Assembly: GCF_001625305.1 (NCBI RefSeq)
Contig: NW_017802614.1
Span: 725,920-789,919 of the forward strand
Length of the DNA: 64,000 nucleotides
DNA from: Branchiostoma belcheri
Taxonomy: Eukaryota; Chordata; Leptocardii; Amphioxiformes; Branchiostomatidae
Reading direction: 5' to 3'
This document shows, piece after piece, positions 47,001-59,700 of the stretch. The stretch's first letter is position 1. Each line of letters opens with the position of its first letter. The translations under genes were made by a program, and so were the position numbers. The notes beneath the pieces were generated by a model, which saw nothing but the letters and a program-made list of their open reading frames with translations, searched no databases and had not been told where the DNA came from.

Positions 47001-50000
47001 TTTACCACCAACTCTTGTGGTGTGAGTTGAATTTCTTTCTAACACAGGCAGTTCACATCTTTTTGACACATATGATACAAAACACTGAACTGTAAACAGA
47101 CTTGGCCTTCAAACAAGTGGACAAAATCTGAAGTTTTGTAATGTAAAAGTTTTGAACTTTCCATGATTTACAACTCTTTGTTTATGCTTATGAATCATTA
47201 AATATGGAAATATTTGCTGTCCTGCACAACAAGTAATTGCACACACTGAAGTTCAGGGGTATGTTGACGTTACAGTGGCCTGTTTGCTTACCCCCTGTAG
47301 CTTTAAGTGTTGTCAAATGAAGGACCCAGCCTTAAGATGTGGACAAATGTTACTGAGCACTTTGCACAATAGCGGGTTCAGTCGGTTCACACTAGTTTGT
47401 GCAAATGGAGGTAATCAGTGACTAATCAAGTTACTAACTCCGGTACATTCACTGTTCCTTTTCTGTAATGAATAAGTGTAAATTTGTCCGTTCTGTTCAC
47501 CCCAAGTAACATAATACAAACAGGAAACAGTACAGGTAAGAAATATACAAAGGCACTGCTCTGGATCTGTCTGCATCAGAGAAAAGCTCACAAATATACA
47601 TTTCCCACCATGGCATTTGACTAAAGACCGTCTATGTACAAAATGTATACACTTCTACACCAATGTAGTAAATGTACTTTCATCTGCTTGTATTTAACCA
47701 ACACAAATTTGAACCCAGCAGTTTGACAGTGTTGGATTAATATGCACAAACATGGTTCATAAATAATTTCTGTCTTGACAGGTTTGATTTTTGACTGACG
47801 TCTGACTTTAAATGAAATCTTCATGAAAACACGTTCCTTTCAGGACATGTATTTGGAATAATGACCGGGTACTCTCAGCCCATTACAACATGGCCTTGCC
47901 ACCTTAGATTGTCGCTGAGTGTTGGTTCACCTCCGAGGACAACAACAAGGTCACAGTTTCATTCTGTGTGTGGAACAACCTGACCTGAGACCTGTGTACA
48001 GGACAGGTAAGGGATATGGGGCGGAGACTGGTCACCTGGACGTGCGGCCTTTGTTTGGTTGCCAGGACGATGAAAAACAAGAGAGAATAATCGTACAACA
48101 TGTTAACCTAGGCGTGGTATCCTTGGCTATTCATTCAATCAGTGAATTGTGTTTTGTCGTGTCTGGTACACAGTGACGTAAACTCCTCTATTGAGTTAAC
48201 ATTACCTACATGAGATAATCACATTTCAATGGACGTCAAGACTCGGCACAGGAGGAACTAAGGTGCAGAAAACCCTTAGTTATTATGACCAATGGCTTCA
48301 TGTTTACCTCACCATAATGTCAATAATAAAATAAATCATGGTTGCTTCACACAAAATTAGAACTATGCATGGAAATTACATTACATTTTTGTAAAAGGAA
48401 GCAAACATCATTCAGATCCACTACCGGTAGTACTGAAAGCTACATGTAAGACTCCAGAGATATGCTTATGTACTTGTTTAGGTTGCACATACTAACCCTT
48501 CTATCTCCTCAAGGATTAAGAGTTCTTCCAGAGCACTAAAAGTGCAACAAAAATATTCTGATCTCAAAACAACACAGCGCATTTCCATGTCTCCCTATAG
48601 AAATATGAAAACAACCACCTAACCGTGTGCTAATGGACTGCCAAGACAGAACACGGCTTTGAAGCTAATGCCACATTTTATACATGCAGTGCATGCCCTA
48701 TTAAGGGCCTATCAAGAAGGTTTTAGGGTGAGTTTATTACCAAACCCTTGGTGCTCCCATCTCACCAAACTGCTCATTTTTCCACGAGCAATGTTTTATG
48801 TACCTCCTAAAATGGATGTTCTTCTCTGTGCAGGTCTTTTATGTCCTTGTTTATTGCACAGTTTGACACTGTCTATTGCTTCACATCAGTAATCTAAAGT
48901 AGTGACCAGGTTGAGGAATGACCGAAAGTCCGAAACATAGTAACAGCCAACCATTCTGTATCCATTGCTTGCTCTCAGGTTAGCCCTACCCATGCATGAT
49001 CTTCACAGTATATATCACAATGAAGTATAGGATATGTTAGAAAAAAAAAACAATAATTCAAATTTAGATCAAGGTTGAGTATCATGATAATATTTTTCTT
49101 GAATGTCTATCATTCTGGAAGATGACATGATATTAATCGTATTATACCATACATACGTGCTCACACTATGTGCATGGAGCCAGCTGAATCTGCAGGGTCA
49201 CCTTGCCCGGCATGCTAATTAGCTCAGTGACAAGCAATGTGCAGGAGAGGCTGCCCAGCTGATTCTCCCTTCCAAAATACTGTAAATCACAAATTTTTCC
49301 TGGTACTTTTATATTTGCACATATTTTCGTGGCCACTTCTGTACCGAAGACTTTTCACTACCATGAACAAATGAATTGCCGACTTTCTTTTTGCTGCACT
49401 TGCCGCCACTGGCAGCGTACAGTTCTGCGAACATGTCCATTTTTCTCTAATGTCATCAAGCAACTGGATGTTTTTCTTCTGATGGGCTACAATTATCAGT
49501 GTATATTGTATATAAAAATTAACCTTCAGTACAACATTTCATACCTCCATACTGCTGCCATACATTATGATTATGCATGCTGCATCATTAATGCGGCAAC
49601 TTCAATCTGTAATTTCAATAATGCTATAAAATGCTAATCCTAACCATGTTGATGAGTCTAATGACCAGATAGCATTTTGGCAGGCCCAAACAATACCATG
49701 ATCGTTTGGCTTCGCTGTTGTTTACATTGACAGCTGAGGGTATACATGCATACTGTATTACATGTACAAAGTCATATACAAAAATGCTAATCCTAACCAT
49801 GTTGATGAGTCTAATGACCAGATAGCATTTTGGCAGGCCAAAACAATACCATGATCGTTTGGCTTCGCTGTTTACTGCCAATGACTAGCATGCATCATAC
49901 TATAGATTTTTCTCATAATGACTCCCTGCTTCGACATACAAAATCATAAAATGTCAAAGAAAAGAAGCAAAGAGGAAAGGAAAACATCTACTGTAGATGA

Positions 50001-53000
50001 ATTTGGGTGGTCCCTTTCTAAATAACACAAGGGCTGTATAAACTATAATGCTATGAGGAAATAAGTTGGAAGGCCAATATAATACAAAAGTTGTAATATA
50101 ATACAAACCTAACATAACAGAAAGTGTGCCAGAGACAAGGCCAAACTAAACCACTGAAGACTGAGACACAATGACAGGTCAACACACTTGTCAGTCTTGC
50201 TATCAACACACACTGGTCTGGGCAACAATGAAATACAATGTATCTCCAAGCCTCATTTATGGTTATACACATATAGTAAAAAAATGCGTGTGAATAAGTT
50301 TATGGTGAGGTGTAGTATCTTTATATCTATTACATTGTTGAATCAATTACTCATGTCAGCACCATACCTTTCTATTGGATTTAAGTCATGCACTGCCAGG
50401 TAAGTTGTTATGTAACCTACAGAAGCAGATCACGGATATTTGTTGGCTTTACACACCTGGAGTGAAGGCTGGCCATAAGGTCCCACTGGTTAAAGAGGAT
50501 TTACAACGGCATTACGAAGTAGCACTTTATGCAATTTATGGCTACATTTTCCAACACAAAGAATTTGACATATACAAAGTCTTTTTTGTGTTGCAATGTG
50601 CAGTAAAAAACCCTTCTTCAAATGAATCCTACACTGTACCAACACAGATTCATGGGCATGTGGAAGCACCAATCATGGTAAACTGGCCCGATCTGGCAAC
50701 CACCATTTTTCCATTTATTGTCTGCTATACAATCAAGGCCATATCAGGACTGGTCAAACTACAGTGAGTGTACATGACGTAGTTTGTATCCATGTTTGTC
50801 CTTAATATTCTTAATATTAACATTCTTAACATTCTTAATATTTTCTGCTTCTTTCGATGGGCCGACTAATCAAAATGGTTCAGATGCCATCTGGGTAATT
50901 TGTCTGGTCATGCCGTACAAGTAGCAGCATGCCAAGAAGTCAGCTTTTCTGTAGTAATGTGCTGTACCTTTGCTCTCATTTGACTTCACATTCATTTACA
51001 TGGGGATAAAGAAGAGATAAAGCCTCCAGTGGGTGACAGAAAGACATCAGACTGACCCAGGGAGAGGAGCAAGAGTACATTCGAATGTCCAGTGTTGTAC
51101 ATAATGTGGTCAACATTCCCTTAGAGTTAGACCAACATTCTGTGATCATTAGACGCTCCACACACAGTTTAAAAAGGGAAATGATAAATTTTCCTGACAG
51201 AACTGCCAGGAATAGCCTCCACTGGCCTACTTTAAACTGTTGGTTACTGCTTTATAGAGAACAGCCTAACATTCCACCCAGCCACCCAGAACAAACAGGC
51301 CCTCCCCACACATAAGCCTTCAGGATACATAAGGTCAAGAAATGGAGGAATTTACAGTCTTGCACATCCAGTAAAGTGTTACACAGTTGCAGCAAAAAAC
51401 TTAAGCCTTGGATACTGTAAATCACTTTATTTTCGCAGTAACAATTTTGTGGTCTGAGAAAAATGATGGACATGTTTGAGGAACTAAATGTTCGCAGTGG
51501 CGGCAGGTGCAGAAGAAAGGAAGTCTGCAAATTATTTGTTCACGGTAATGATAAGATCGTGGTACATAGGTGACCCCGAAAACCATTAATATAAAATTTC
51601 TGCAAAAAATAGTGATTTACAGTATGCATTTGCCAGTGTACGATACATGTGCAACTGAAGGTAACATTTCTATACTCATCAGAGACTGCCTGAATGATAA
51701 TGCTTACCTGTTGGATAATTATAGTGAAACAAATACGTGTAGCTACAAAATACTTCTGAGAACGCTAATCATGGATGAACTGACTTTGAAACTAGAGACG
51801 TGAATGTTTACATCATCAAGTTCAGCAGGGCTGTAAAATGAGCCTGTAATTTTCATCCGTAATGAATTTCCTTGTTATCTATGCTTTATTGATTTAACTA
51901 TACTACCAGCATGAACATGCTTGGAGATGGCAGATAATTGATGAGAATTATGTACTTCTATATCTTCTGTACATACTGTAAAATCATTCATTTTCACAGG
52001 GTCACATTTCACGGTAGAAGGGAAAAAGGACATTTTGCCAGTGTTTTAAGTTTGTAGTTGAAACAATTCTGTTGTAGTGTACTGTAGTAATTATAATACA
52101 TTGGAAAAGCATATTCGTGGTGTCACAAATTTGGGTAGAGAGATATAAGAAATAAAAACCAGCATGACAATTTCAAGATTGACAGTAATGATTCTGTAGA
52201 TGGAAGGACATTCTTGCATGGACCGATGGTTGGCATGGTCAGCCCATGCAATGATTACTATGTATATGCATGTTCCCCATTTAAGTACATGTACGCAATT
52301 CTAAAACCTTTCGTGTCCAAACAGGTGTTCCAGACAGGCATTGAAGTCTGGGTGTGTAAATTACAGGTTTTTACTAGCGTTCCTAGTTTTACCACTGAAC
52401 CTTTTTAACCATTTGCTAGGTTTGAATTTGTGGTCAACTCCAAATCGGGAGGGGTGGGGGGCATTTCGGGTGTGGTTATCATTAACCAGGTCAAACAGGG
52501 AAGATACCATAACCTAGTAACTAGAGATCACAGTGGCCAAGTGTTTCAAAATGTGTCGAGTTATCTAATGTCCTGTGTTGCCCCAGGCCCACTGTGCTAA
52601 ATCTGGTCAAGCAGAGGTTTGCTAAGTAAGATGTTTACCCTGCACCTTACAACACTGCCCGAAATCAATGAAATTCTATGTTGGCAGCATTTGCAAAGAG
52701 GGCTTGGTTAAACACTGCTGTATCAATGGAAACAGGTTAGAACAAATAGAAGAATGGCTAGCAAACAGGTGGTCTAGAATGCTCTTAAGGCCCGTGATGA
52801 TGTAAATAAAATGGGATATCACACGTGTTTGTAAGTGGGTTAGATGTTAGAATGATGTAACAGCTGTAGATCATAGCAGGGACAAAGATGTGGGTGACAT
52901 AACAAGTCCCTTGACACTTGGGGTAATAATAGTAAAAACTAGGGTACAATTCCTGTACGCAAGAGGCAATAAGAAAGGCACCCATGCAAAAAACATGCAG

Positions 53001-55766
53001 TGTGAGTAAGAATCTCCCTGGCTTTTCCTCAGAATCCAGTGCCATTTCATTACAGGTTTTTATAGGGTCTACTTGTGTGCCTGCTTCCCACGCTCACTTT
53101 CCTTGTCTAGTTGAGAGTGTTGCATTTCAATCTGCGTCTTTCTTTCCTCTTGACTTAAGAGGGAAGGTCTGGGGTAACAGCGTGAATGCAGATTATAATA
53201 CAGGGCTTGAAATTCATTTTCGGGAATAGGTACACGGGTGAAATATATACATATACGGGTGAAATATTGAATCTGAAATTCCTAAGCTAACTTCAGAATT
53301 TTTAACAGATAATACATGTATGATAAAGGTTTTCTTATTTTCTTTTACACTTCAGTTTCAAGAATATGGTGCAAACCAGTGTACAATAACTGTGTGTAAT
53401 CTACACAAATGTCAAGGTGCAAAAAACTCACTGCTCAAATTTTTTGTGTACAAAAGTGCCTATGCACCCAGTATTTCCAGCCCTGCAATGTGTACTTCAG
53501 ACTCCCTGAAATGCAAGTCATACACTTGTACAGCTGGAGCTGAACATGGGAGGGTCTGTAACTTCCAGAGGATCTTGTAACACAAAAGCAGCCTGGCTAA
53601 GTCTTAAGTGGTCACTTATCAACAGCTGACTGGACCTGACCCCTGACCTTGTTATCCATCCAACTGTAAGAATGTATTTCCTGTTAAAATACCTCCACAA
53701 GAATAGTACCATAGACTCAGAGGTTGCACAGATACAGGCAATACATTCACAGCATTGCCAGCATTGCTACATCACGAACAGGACATCACTACTCACTTAC
53801 TCACTATCCGATTTATAGTCTGATGTTCCTATCTTGCGGGCTTTCAGATGCTTGCACTACAGAGATGAACAAGTTTGACAAACCTGCTTTTCTAACCCAG
53901 ATACATGTTGTATAATAGAGCAAGTTCCACCAATGCACTAGGCAAATTTTATGCAGCATGTACAACACATGCCCATAATGCATGAACATAACCAGTAATG
54001 TTATACATTACAGTAAAACAAGAAAGAAAGAAAATCTATAACAAACATGGCTTGCAAAGAATAGCATCAAAGAATGTCATATCAGGTAACATTAAGACAG
54101 GGATGGGGAGGGGGGCAACTTTGTTTCTTCAATCCTGTCAAGACAGTGAAAAAATTTTACTGCAAAAAAAATGTAATTTTTAAGTAAACAGTGACAGCAA
54201 TTAGAACTATGTTACAACTTACAAATAACCCTTCTATTATGTGAGTAACGTTACTTTACTAATGGCCCTGGGCAAAATGCACACATGCGGAACACTGCCA
54301 CAAACAGAGGCACTACTGGGGAAAAACGTCACGAAAACAGTGCAAAATGTTCTTAAAAATCATCACGGCAAAGCTGGTATGTCACTAACAATCAAGCATA
54401 TTGTAACCAACACCCTTCATTCTTAGCATAGACCGGCTATAAGGGCTAACATGGTGGTCAGTTGAAACAACATGGAGACATTTGATGGTTGAACTTTGCC
54501 CCCCAGCCACACCCATGACTGTGCACATTAATTGTCCCACTTTCCCGGCGGGTGGACAAACAGCTGCTTATTGCGATATATGACGCAAAACTGTTACCAT
54601 CGTGATACAACTGAAATGTGCATGCAAATATCAAACCAGTTTCACTGATGACAGTCAGAATATTGTTGGTTGTTTCTTTCACATTGTTTCATTTATTGAT
54701 TTAATGTGCCTACTACTACTACGTAATTTTGCAACAACAAAAAATGGTAACGGTAAACCAACAACATTTTTAGACCAGTTTCATTGACTGCACTTTCTCT
54801 CTATTCCCTATCTCCTATATCCAATAGTGGGGCCAAGATAAACAAGACTTCACAGTCAAAGCCACAAGGCAGGAATAAATACATAGAAGCCTTTGGGACC
54901 AGTCACTTTGGCTTGACAAGAGCTTACATGTACCCACCCCATTGGAGGGACAAACCTTAAGCCTCCTACACAGGGTATATCATCAAGCAATGGCCATAAC
55001 ATCAATAACAATCAGAGATTATAGCACCTGTTAGAAGAACAAACGAGTGAGATACATCTGTATGTCTGATGCAATAGATAACTTTAACATTTGAAAGACA
55101 CATCTTCATAACTGTACACACTTACCGGCTTGGCCGAGTGCCTTGTAAAACCTATATTCCAGATGCAACTGTGGTGCTCTGGATTTCATTGGTTCCTGAG
55201 AAAAAAATGAATTAAGCATGTAAAAAAAAGGATGCGAGGACGCAGCTATTGGCAACCATTAGGTAAGCAAACAATGGTCAGCAAATAACAATGGCAGTAC
55301 AAGAGCAAAATGGCCACTGCCAAAATTCCATAACACAAAAATGGCTGAACAGCAAACAATCCTTACCAGCTTGATGGCCACATGCTCATTGTTGTACAAG
55401 TTCTTTCCTGTGGAGAAATATCACACCCAAATTGTCAGCTGAGTGTTTATATTTCATTTTTTCTTATCTACATCACCAGACAAAGCTTGTGCACATGAGT
55501 CATTGCCAAATCAACCACAAAAAGACAAACAGTTGAACATAATTCACACAAGTCAAAAAGAGGAAATATATATGGCAGGATTTCTCACCTAATCTTAATT
55601 CTCCAAAATTTCCACATCCAATTTTCTTGCCGACTCTGAAGTTGGGCCCTACCATGAGCACCCCAGAGTTGGAAGGGTTGTGGGTACGACCGCTGCGCCC
55701 ACTCGACTTCGACTGCTTTCTGTCAGCAGCGATTCTGTCCCGATCATGATCCATCCTCTTGTGCAT
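35008..55766 (-). CDS. CSNK1G: CSNK1G, casein kinase 1 gamma (11 coding exons)
   Basis: Coding exons, 5' to 3': 55766-55589, 55407-55367, 55195-55126, 41876-41728, 38921-38687, 38357-38272, 38026-37942, 37419-37271, 36918-36817, 36445-36267, 35062-35008. All phases join, giving about 442 residues (human CSNK1G1 422). Kinase signatures: Gly loop [15 protein letters not shown] (46-60), VAIK lysine K72, catalytic YRDVKPEN (D162), metal-binding DFG (D185), and the CK1-type [20 protein letters not shown]. The variable tail ([20 protein letters not shown]) ends in [17 protein letters not shown], the palmitoylated Cys plus basic anchor typical of CK1 gamma. Family role: plasma-membrane kinase that phosphorylates LRP6 in Wnt signalling. 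Start: ATG 55766 has G at -3; MDHDRD at 55754 matches the vertebrate start better and is an alternative. A 5' UTR acceptor (CATTTCTAG) sits at 55791. Intron 3 is 13.2 kb. One gene stands for the vertebrate G1/G2/G3 set. Exon 10 may also read through (see findings). Confidence 0.94.
36110..36445 (-). CDS. CSNK1G: Possible alternative CSNK1G terminal exon encoding a membrane helix
   Basis: If the exon 10 donor (GTATGA at 36266) is not used, the frame continues for about 51 codons to a TAA at 36110-36112. The extra peptide begins YEKLYWP, then a hydrophobic run [16 protein letters not shown] long enough for one membrane pass, then [16 protein letters not shown] and a charged end. It would replace the [11 protein letters not shown] anchor. 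A second potential donor (ACAG then GTGAAC near 36136) also lies inside. The open frame and hydrophobicity are seen directly; that an mRNA ends here is not shown, and no clear poly(A) signal was identified just downstream. Confidence 0.35.
   Translation of the reverse strand, partial: RMGAWEQQRTNLMVPNPELHGSVQVVSSTNGELNNDDPTAGHSNAPITQQADVEVVDETKYEKLYWPFLSFLVLFLLCVFCACPALYKPRSSSSGHCSSVSQTGERLKDTK
40667..40683. repeat. Poly-G tract in CSNK1G intron 4
   Basis: A GTGTGTGTGG lead is followed by about 12 G. Simple sequence only. Confidence 0.9.
43205..43218. promoter_or_regulatory. Perfect RFX X-box palindrome, copy 1
   Basis: GTTGCCATGGTAAC matches the RFX consensus GTNRCC-N(0-3)-RGYAAC exactly, as a full palindrome. 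It lies in the GC-rich core of duplication unit 1. The target gene, if any, is not identifiable. Confidence 0.5.
43607..44753. mobile_element. Non-autonomous hAT-like element, copy 1
   Basis: Ends are imperfect inverted repeats: CAGTGGTCGAAATACC on the left and GGGTATTTCGAACACTG on the right. CAGTG-type ends are typical of hAT elements. Sub-terminal inverted TCTGCAA/TTGCAGA motifs are repeated near both ends. The inside is GC-rich in part (44300-44600) with short open frames on both strands but no transposase motif. A 5-bp TACAT may be the target duplication (judged with copy 2). Confidence 0.65.
45241..45254. promoter_or_regulatory. Perfect RFX X-box palindrome, copy 2
   Basis: Same GTTGCCATGGTAAC palindrome, unchanged, in duplication unit 2. 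Confidence 0.5.
45643..46793. mobile_element. Non-autonomous hAT-like element, copy 2
   Basis: Same element as 43607-44753, carried along by the tandem duplication. Left flank ends TACAT and right flank starts TACAT, which suggests a 5-bp target-site duplication. Several small indels separate the copies. Confidence 0.65.
49278..49460. mobile_element. Truncated relative of the TA-MITE family
   Basis: It starts TACTGTAAATCAC like 51413 and shares, in inverted orientation inside, blocks such as CTTTCTTTTTGCTGCAC, TGCCGCCACTG and GCGAACATGTCCAT. The right end is not clear. It is probably a rearranged or fold-back copy. Confidence 0.45.
49628..49872. repeat. 92-bp direct repeat pair
   Basis: 49628-49719 and 49781-49872 are nearly identical (ATGCTAATCCTAACCATGTT ... 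GGCTTCGCTGTT) with 61 bases between. The pair lies in CSNK1G intron 3. Confidence 0.9.
51413..51624. mobile_element. TA-MITE with 14-bp inverted ends
   Basis: TACTGTAAATCACT at the left and AGTGATTTACAGTA at the right are exact reverse complements. The outer TA can be read as the target duplication. Length 212 bp, non-coding. It is related to 24009-24206 and part of 49278-49460. Confidence 0.75.
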
Positions 55767-56529
55767 GGCCACACATAGAAAAGCACGATCCTAGAAATGA
55801 CGCTAGGCAACTGATTAGCTTTTTAGCTTATTTGTCCCGATGCCGGCCAGCAGCACCCCGCAAATAAATCTTCCTCTTGGCCCTCGACCTTTTCTCCAAC
55901 AAGCCTTGTGCACTACAGCGGTGCGGCCCAGAGATTATTTTCCTCTTGAACACTGCGTTATCTTATGGCGTTTCTCCCCATTCTTGGTAGCAAATATTGC
56001 GACATGGAGCCTTCCGATAGAATCTAGGATGTTCTATGCCCTGTTATTCCTGTGGAGAAGGGAAGAATGTCGTTAATATTAAGGTAGAAAGGAGCAGGAA
56101 ATATAACTGGGTGTCAGGAACCATTTTCGAAACCGGTTGCCCAGTGGCGGACCAACAAAACCCGACATTATTTTAGGCCCCTTTATGGCATTATCTGAGC
56201 ATAAAACAACACGCCGTTTGTCCACATTCTACATAAGAAATGCATGAACCAAACCTGTTGGCGATTACATGCCAAACTGGTTGCAAAGCGTGCTTTTGGT
56301 ACGTTTTCTTGGACAGGACCTGGGTTAGCTGATCAAGGCGGTAAACAGTGCAGCCTGTCGGGTCAGTTCTTCCCTGCGCATGGCAGGTGAATTCCCGTCG
56401 CCAAGCCGATGGGCGGGATGTTTTCTCATAACATAGCAACAGAGGCTGGTGTGCGGAGCTCAACAGGAGAATAAAGCACAAGAAACAGGCAAAATCGGGT
56501 AGATCCAAAACAGAAAATATAGTTTGTGA

Positions 56530-56700
56530 TTTGAATACCTGGGCGCCAAACTCCTCCGTGTTCCAAACCAGCTCGTGACGTCACATAGTCTGATCGGGCC
56601 CAGTTTCCGGTAAGATGGCGGCCCTGACGTCACTTCCGGCCTTCTGGGCCTGCGCAAACGGACAAACATGGCGGCGGTTTCAAACTTTCAGCTATGAAAA
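56530..56700. promoter_or_regulatory. CSNK1G-CEP120 divergent promoter
   Basis: A CpG-rich stretch between divergent genes contains two perfect cAMP-response palindromes TGACGTCA (56576-56583 and 56625-56632), the second abutting an ETS site ACTTCCGG, plus two YY1-type sites (AAGATGGCGGC at 56612-56622; ACATGGCGGC at 56667). No TATA box. This combination is typical of housekeeping promoters. The CSNK1G 5' UTR would be spliced from here to the acceptor at 55791. Confidence 0.65.
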
Positions 56701-56732
56701 GACGACAGAAAACGCTGAAAAACAATGGTTAA
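56668..56732 (+). promoter_or_regulatory. Two overlapping uORFs before CEP120
   Basis: uORF1 (56668-56697) encodes MAAVSNFQL. uORF2 (56694-56732) encodes [12 protein letters not shown], and its TAA overlaps the main CEP120 start at 56725. They matter only if transcription starts upstream of 56668; the first one also overlaps a YY1-type site. Confidence 0.35.
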
Positions 56733-59700
56733 AGACCAGTTTCTTGTCGTCTTAGGTATCCTCGAGGGTGAGAAAAGATGTTTATATACTTTTACATCCG
56801 TATTCATAACTTCTTTTGCGTCATAGTGCATTATTTTGACCCTACTTCCGGGGTTTGTGAGAAGCAATTTTTTTGCCTTCATTATCATAACAATCTCTGT
56901 TTTCGTGATGTATTGATCATGAACAGGTCGTAAGTTTCCAAAGCGTTCACGGCACCAGATTGTTGTCGAGGCCAAGTTTGACGGAGAGCTACTTTCCACG
57001 GATCCAGTCGATCATACTGAGACTCCTGACCTGAACACCGAATTGGCCTGGGAACTCAACAAAAAGTCACTGCACCAACACAGGTGATTTTTTTTCCCAG
57101 CACCATCCTATCAAAATAAATAAATTATCTAACATTTTTAACCTCCTTAGTCCTATGGGTATAGAAAGGGACTAACCTCCTTATTATCACAAAATAAAGC
57201 ACAGAGGGAGTAAAGGTGGATTATTCAGTGGATAATAACTGGTCATAGTAACCAAATCCTACTCTTATCTAACTAAGTTAGTTGTTTAAGTTCTCACATC
57301 AATTAACACATTGGTACAAACAAGCTATCCTAAATGACCACACTTTTTGACTGGCCTGATGTTATGATGTTATTATCCATATCAAATGAGGGCTGCTGAT
57401 TCCGTCAATGGCATCAGTCACATATTCATAAATTGCAGAACATCACTCTTTAATCTCATGATTTGGCATTTTGAGATTTTTTTATGACATCTGTGAATAA
57501 TTTCATCAGGTTGGTAAATATCGAATGTGTTTAACCACAACCAAGTTTCCTATCAATGTGTGTGACATAGTCCTACTTTTGTCCTAAGGGTAAAAATTGC
57601 TTTGATATTAAAGAACTAGAATATATTATATACCCCACTCTGGTGACATGTCTTGCCATTGGTCCAGGTTACAGAGAACTCCTATCAAGCTCCAGTGCTA
57701 TGCTGTGGACACTCTAACATCTGCTAAAGAGGCTGTTGGATATGTCATCATAGACATTAGACAAGCCAAGCAGGATGATCCGGTAGGTACATTATGTACC
57801 TGATACAAGGTACAAGTTCAAACTAGTTGTCAATAGTGTGTGTAGTCAGTGGTTAGTGGCCCTGTCTATGATGAACCAAGCATTTTTTTCACCGAGAATG
57901 TAAGAAAATTTGAGATGTAACACAAGTGTACACACTAATAATGACTGCATGGATTTGACTTCCCACAGACACCAAGCCCTCGATGGTACAGCCTACTGAG
58001 TTCCAAGTACAGCAGATACAAGCCTGAGATCAGGGCCAGCATCTCTATAGAGACAGACAGTGTGGACAAAAAAGACAGCTCCTTCAGAGCTAAGGATGCT
58101 CCTCCAAGAGATGGTAAGAGCTTAGCCTGTGGACGTGTTGCTGGTAAAAATAGATTTAGTGTTCAAGTGTGCTTGGGTTGGTCATATGACGTCAACACAT
58201 ATACATGGTCTTGACTCTTCAGAATAGAAGTTTGAGTTTAGAAAATTGTTGGTGCCATGGAGTCTATGGAAAGAACAACCTTGACTTTGTGAATTGTTCC
58301 CTTGAAGGTTAAGTTTGGTGTAGAAAGATTTTGTGTTCAAGTGGGTGTGGGCTGGCTATATGATGTCAACGCAGTGATGCAATATTCTCGGAATGTATAG
58401 CAATACCTACTAAAAAGTATTACACAGTTTCTTCATTATGCTCTATAAGACTACTACTAGAGTTTAGACATGGTTTATCATCCATCCATGTCCATCCAAA
58501 TTTAAATTTTAGCATGTCATTTCCTCAATTCTGCATGCACATGTATGTGAAAGTTAATTTTGCTTCCTGGGCACTTAAAGTATTAAAGTATTGTTGTCCC
58601 CTCAAATTCTGAAAATTGTCCTCTGCAGCTTGGAAAATACAATTTTTTCCAGCAGCTGAAAGTTTGATAATTTTGCCATATTACAATGTATATATATATA
58701 CCAGTTTGTCTTAAAAAGTTAGTTGCAAAGTTTGAGAGCAAATGAAAAAAGAATCTTCTAAAATCAATAAAATAAGTAGAAACCATTATGGTGAACTACA
58801 AACACAGTAGTAGCATCAGAGCATCATATTTCAGTCATACATTTAGGAGGGGACGGTCAGTGGGCATGGGAAGGGTGAAAGTTATGAAGAAAAAAAGTAA
58901 TTTGATTATACCCAGTGATACAAACATTTGGAGTGGCCAAGCAGACTGTGAGTTTTACTTTACAGCCCCCTCTCCTTCTACCACCTCTGGTTCAGACATT
59001 GACCCGCGCACCCTGAAGGCACAGCTGAATGAGGAGGAGGGGTACTACCAGATCGGCCCGGCAGACAGGTGTACTCAACACTTCGTACTCTCTGTCACCG
59101 TGGCATTTGCCTCCAACTTGCCTCAGGTATTTATGGCTAGTATCGTTTACATTTCATTACAGTAACCATGAACAGCCCTAATATTAATATTCCTTCTGAA
59201 AAACATTGCATCAGCCAAGTTTATTTCTGTACACATACATGTAGGTGTATTCAAAGTGGGTAATAGGAAGGGGGAAGGGCTCATGGTGCTACCTGAGGGT
59301 CAGTGAACCAGTGTTTCCGCCAGACTGCAGCTGAGAGGCCGTCCAGTTGGGAAGGGCCGGGTCGCGAAAATGAATTAACTTAGGGAACACGTCGCGAAAA
59401 TTAACTGAGGGGGCGGGGCATTTGTTTACACTTGTTTACAAGTTGAAACTGTCCACAAGCATTCCACATTTTTTTTTGTATTGACATAAAAACACAGTTA
59501 CAGATGGCAAACGTATCGTCAGGAAATTATACTGTTGCAAAACTCTGCTGCAAAACTCCAAACATCGGCATCATTTAATTATAACCTCCGGTAGCGCCCG
59601 CGCTAGCCGGATTTTTAATAGTGAAGAGCCTTGCTTCGTTCGTACTCGTACTTATTCCGTACATTTCCGCTACGAATTACTAGTTAATATCAAGCCAAAA

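Larger units (their letters stand above)
46798..55125. other. CSNK1G intron 3, distal part
   Basis: Apart from the repeats listed separately, this is AT-rich intron sequence with a poly-C tract at about 46931-46942. No exon matching a known family was seen on either strand. The open frames (for example plus 50375-50767) show no recognisable domain. Confidence 0.45.

Noticed and set aside
50375..50767. 130-codon plus-strand ORF in CSNK1G intron 3 as a nested gene
   Set aside because: No recognisable domain, low-complexity codon content like the intron, and no promoter or poly(A) context.
55767..55772. CSNK1G start extended upstream to 55772
   Set aside because: The codon there is GTG. The first real ATG in frame is 55766, with another at 55754.
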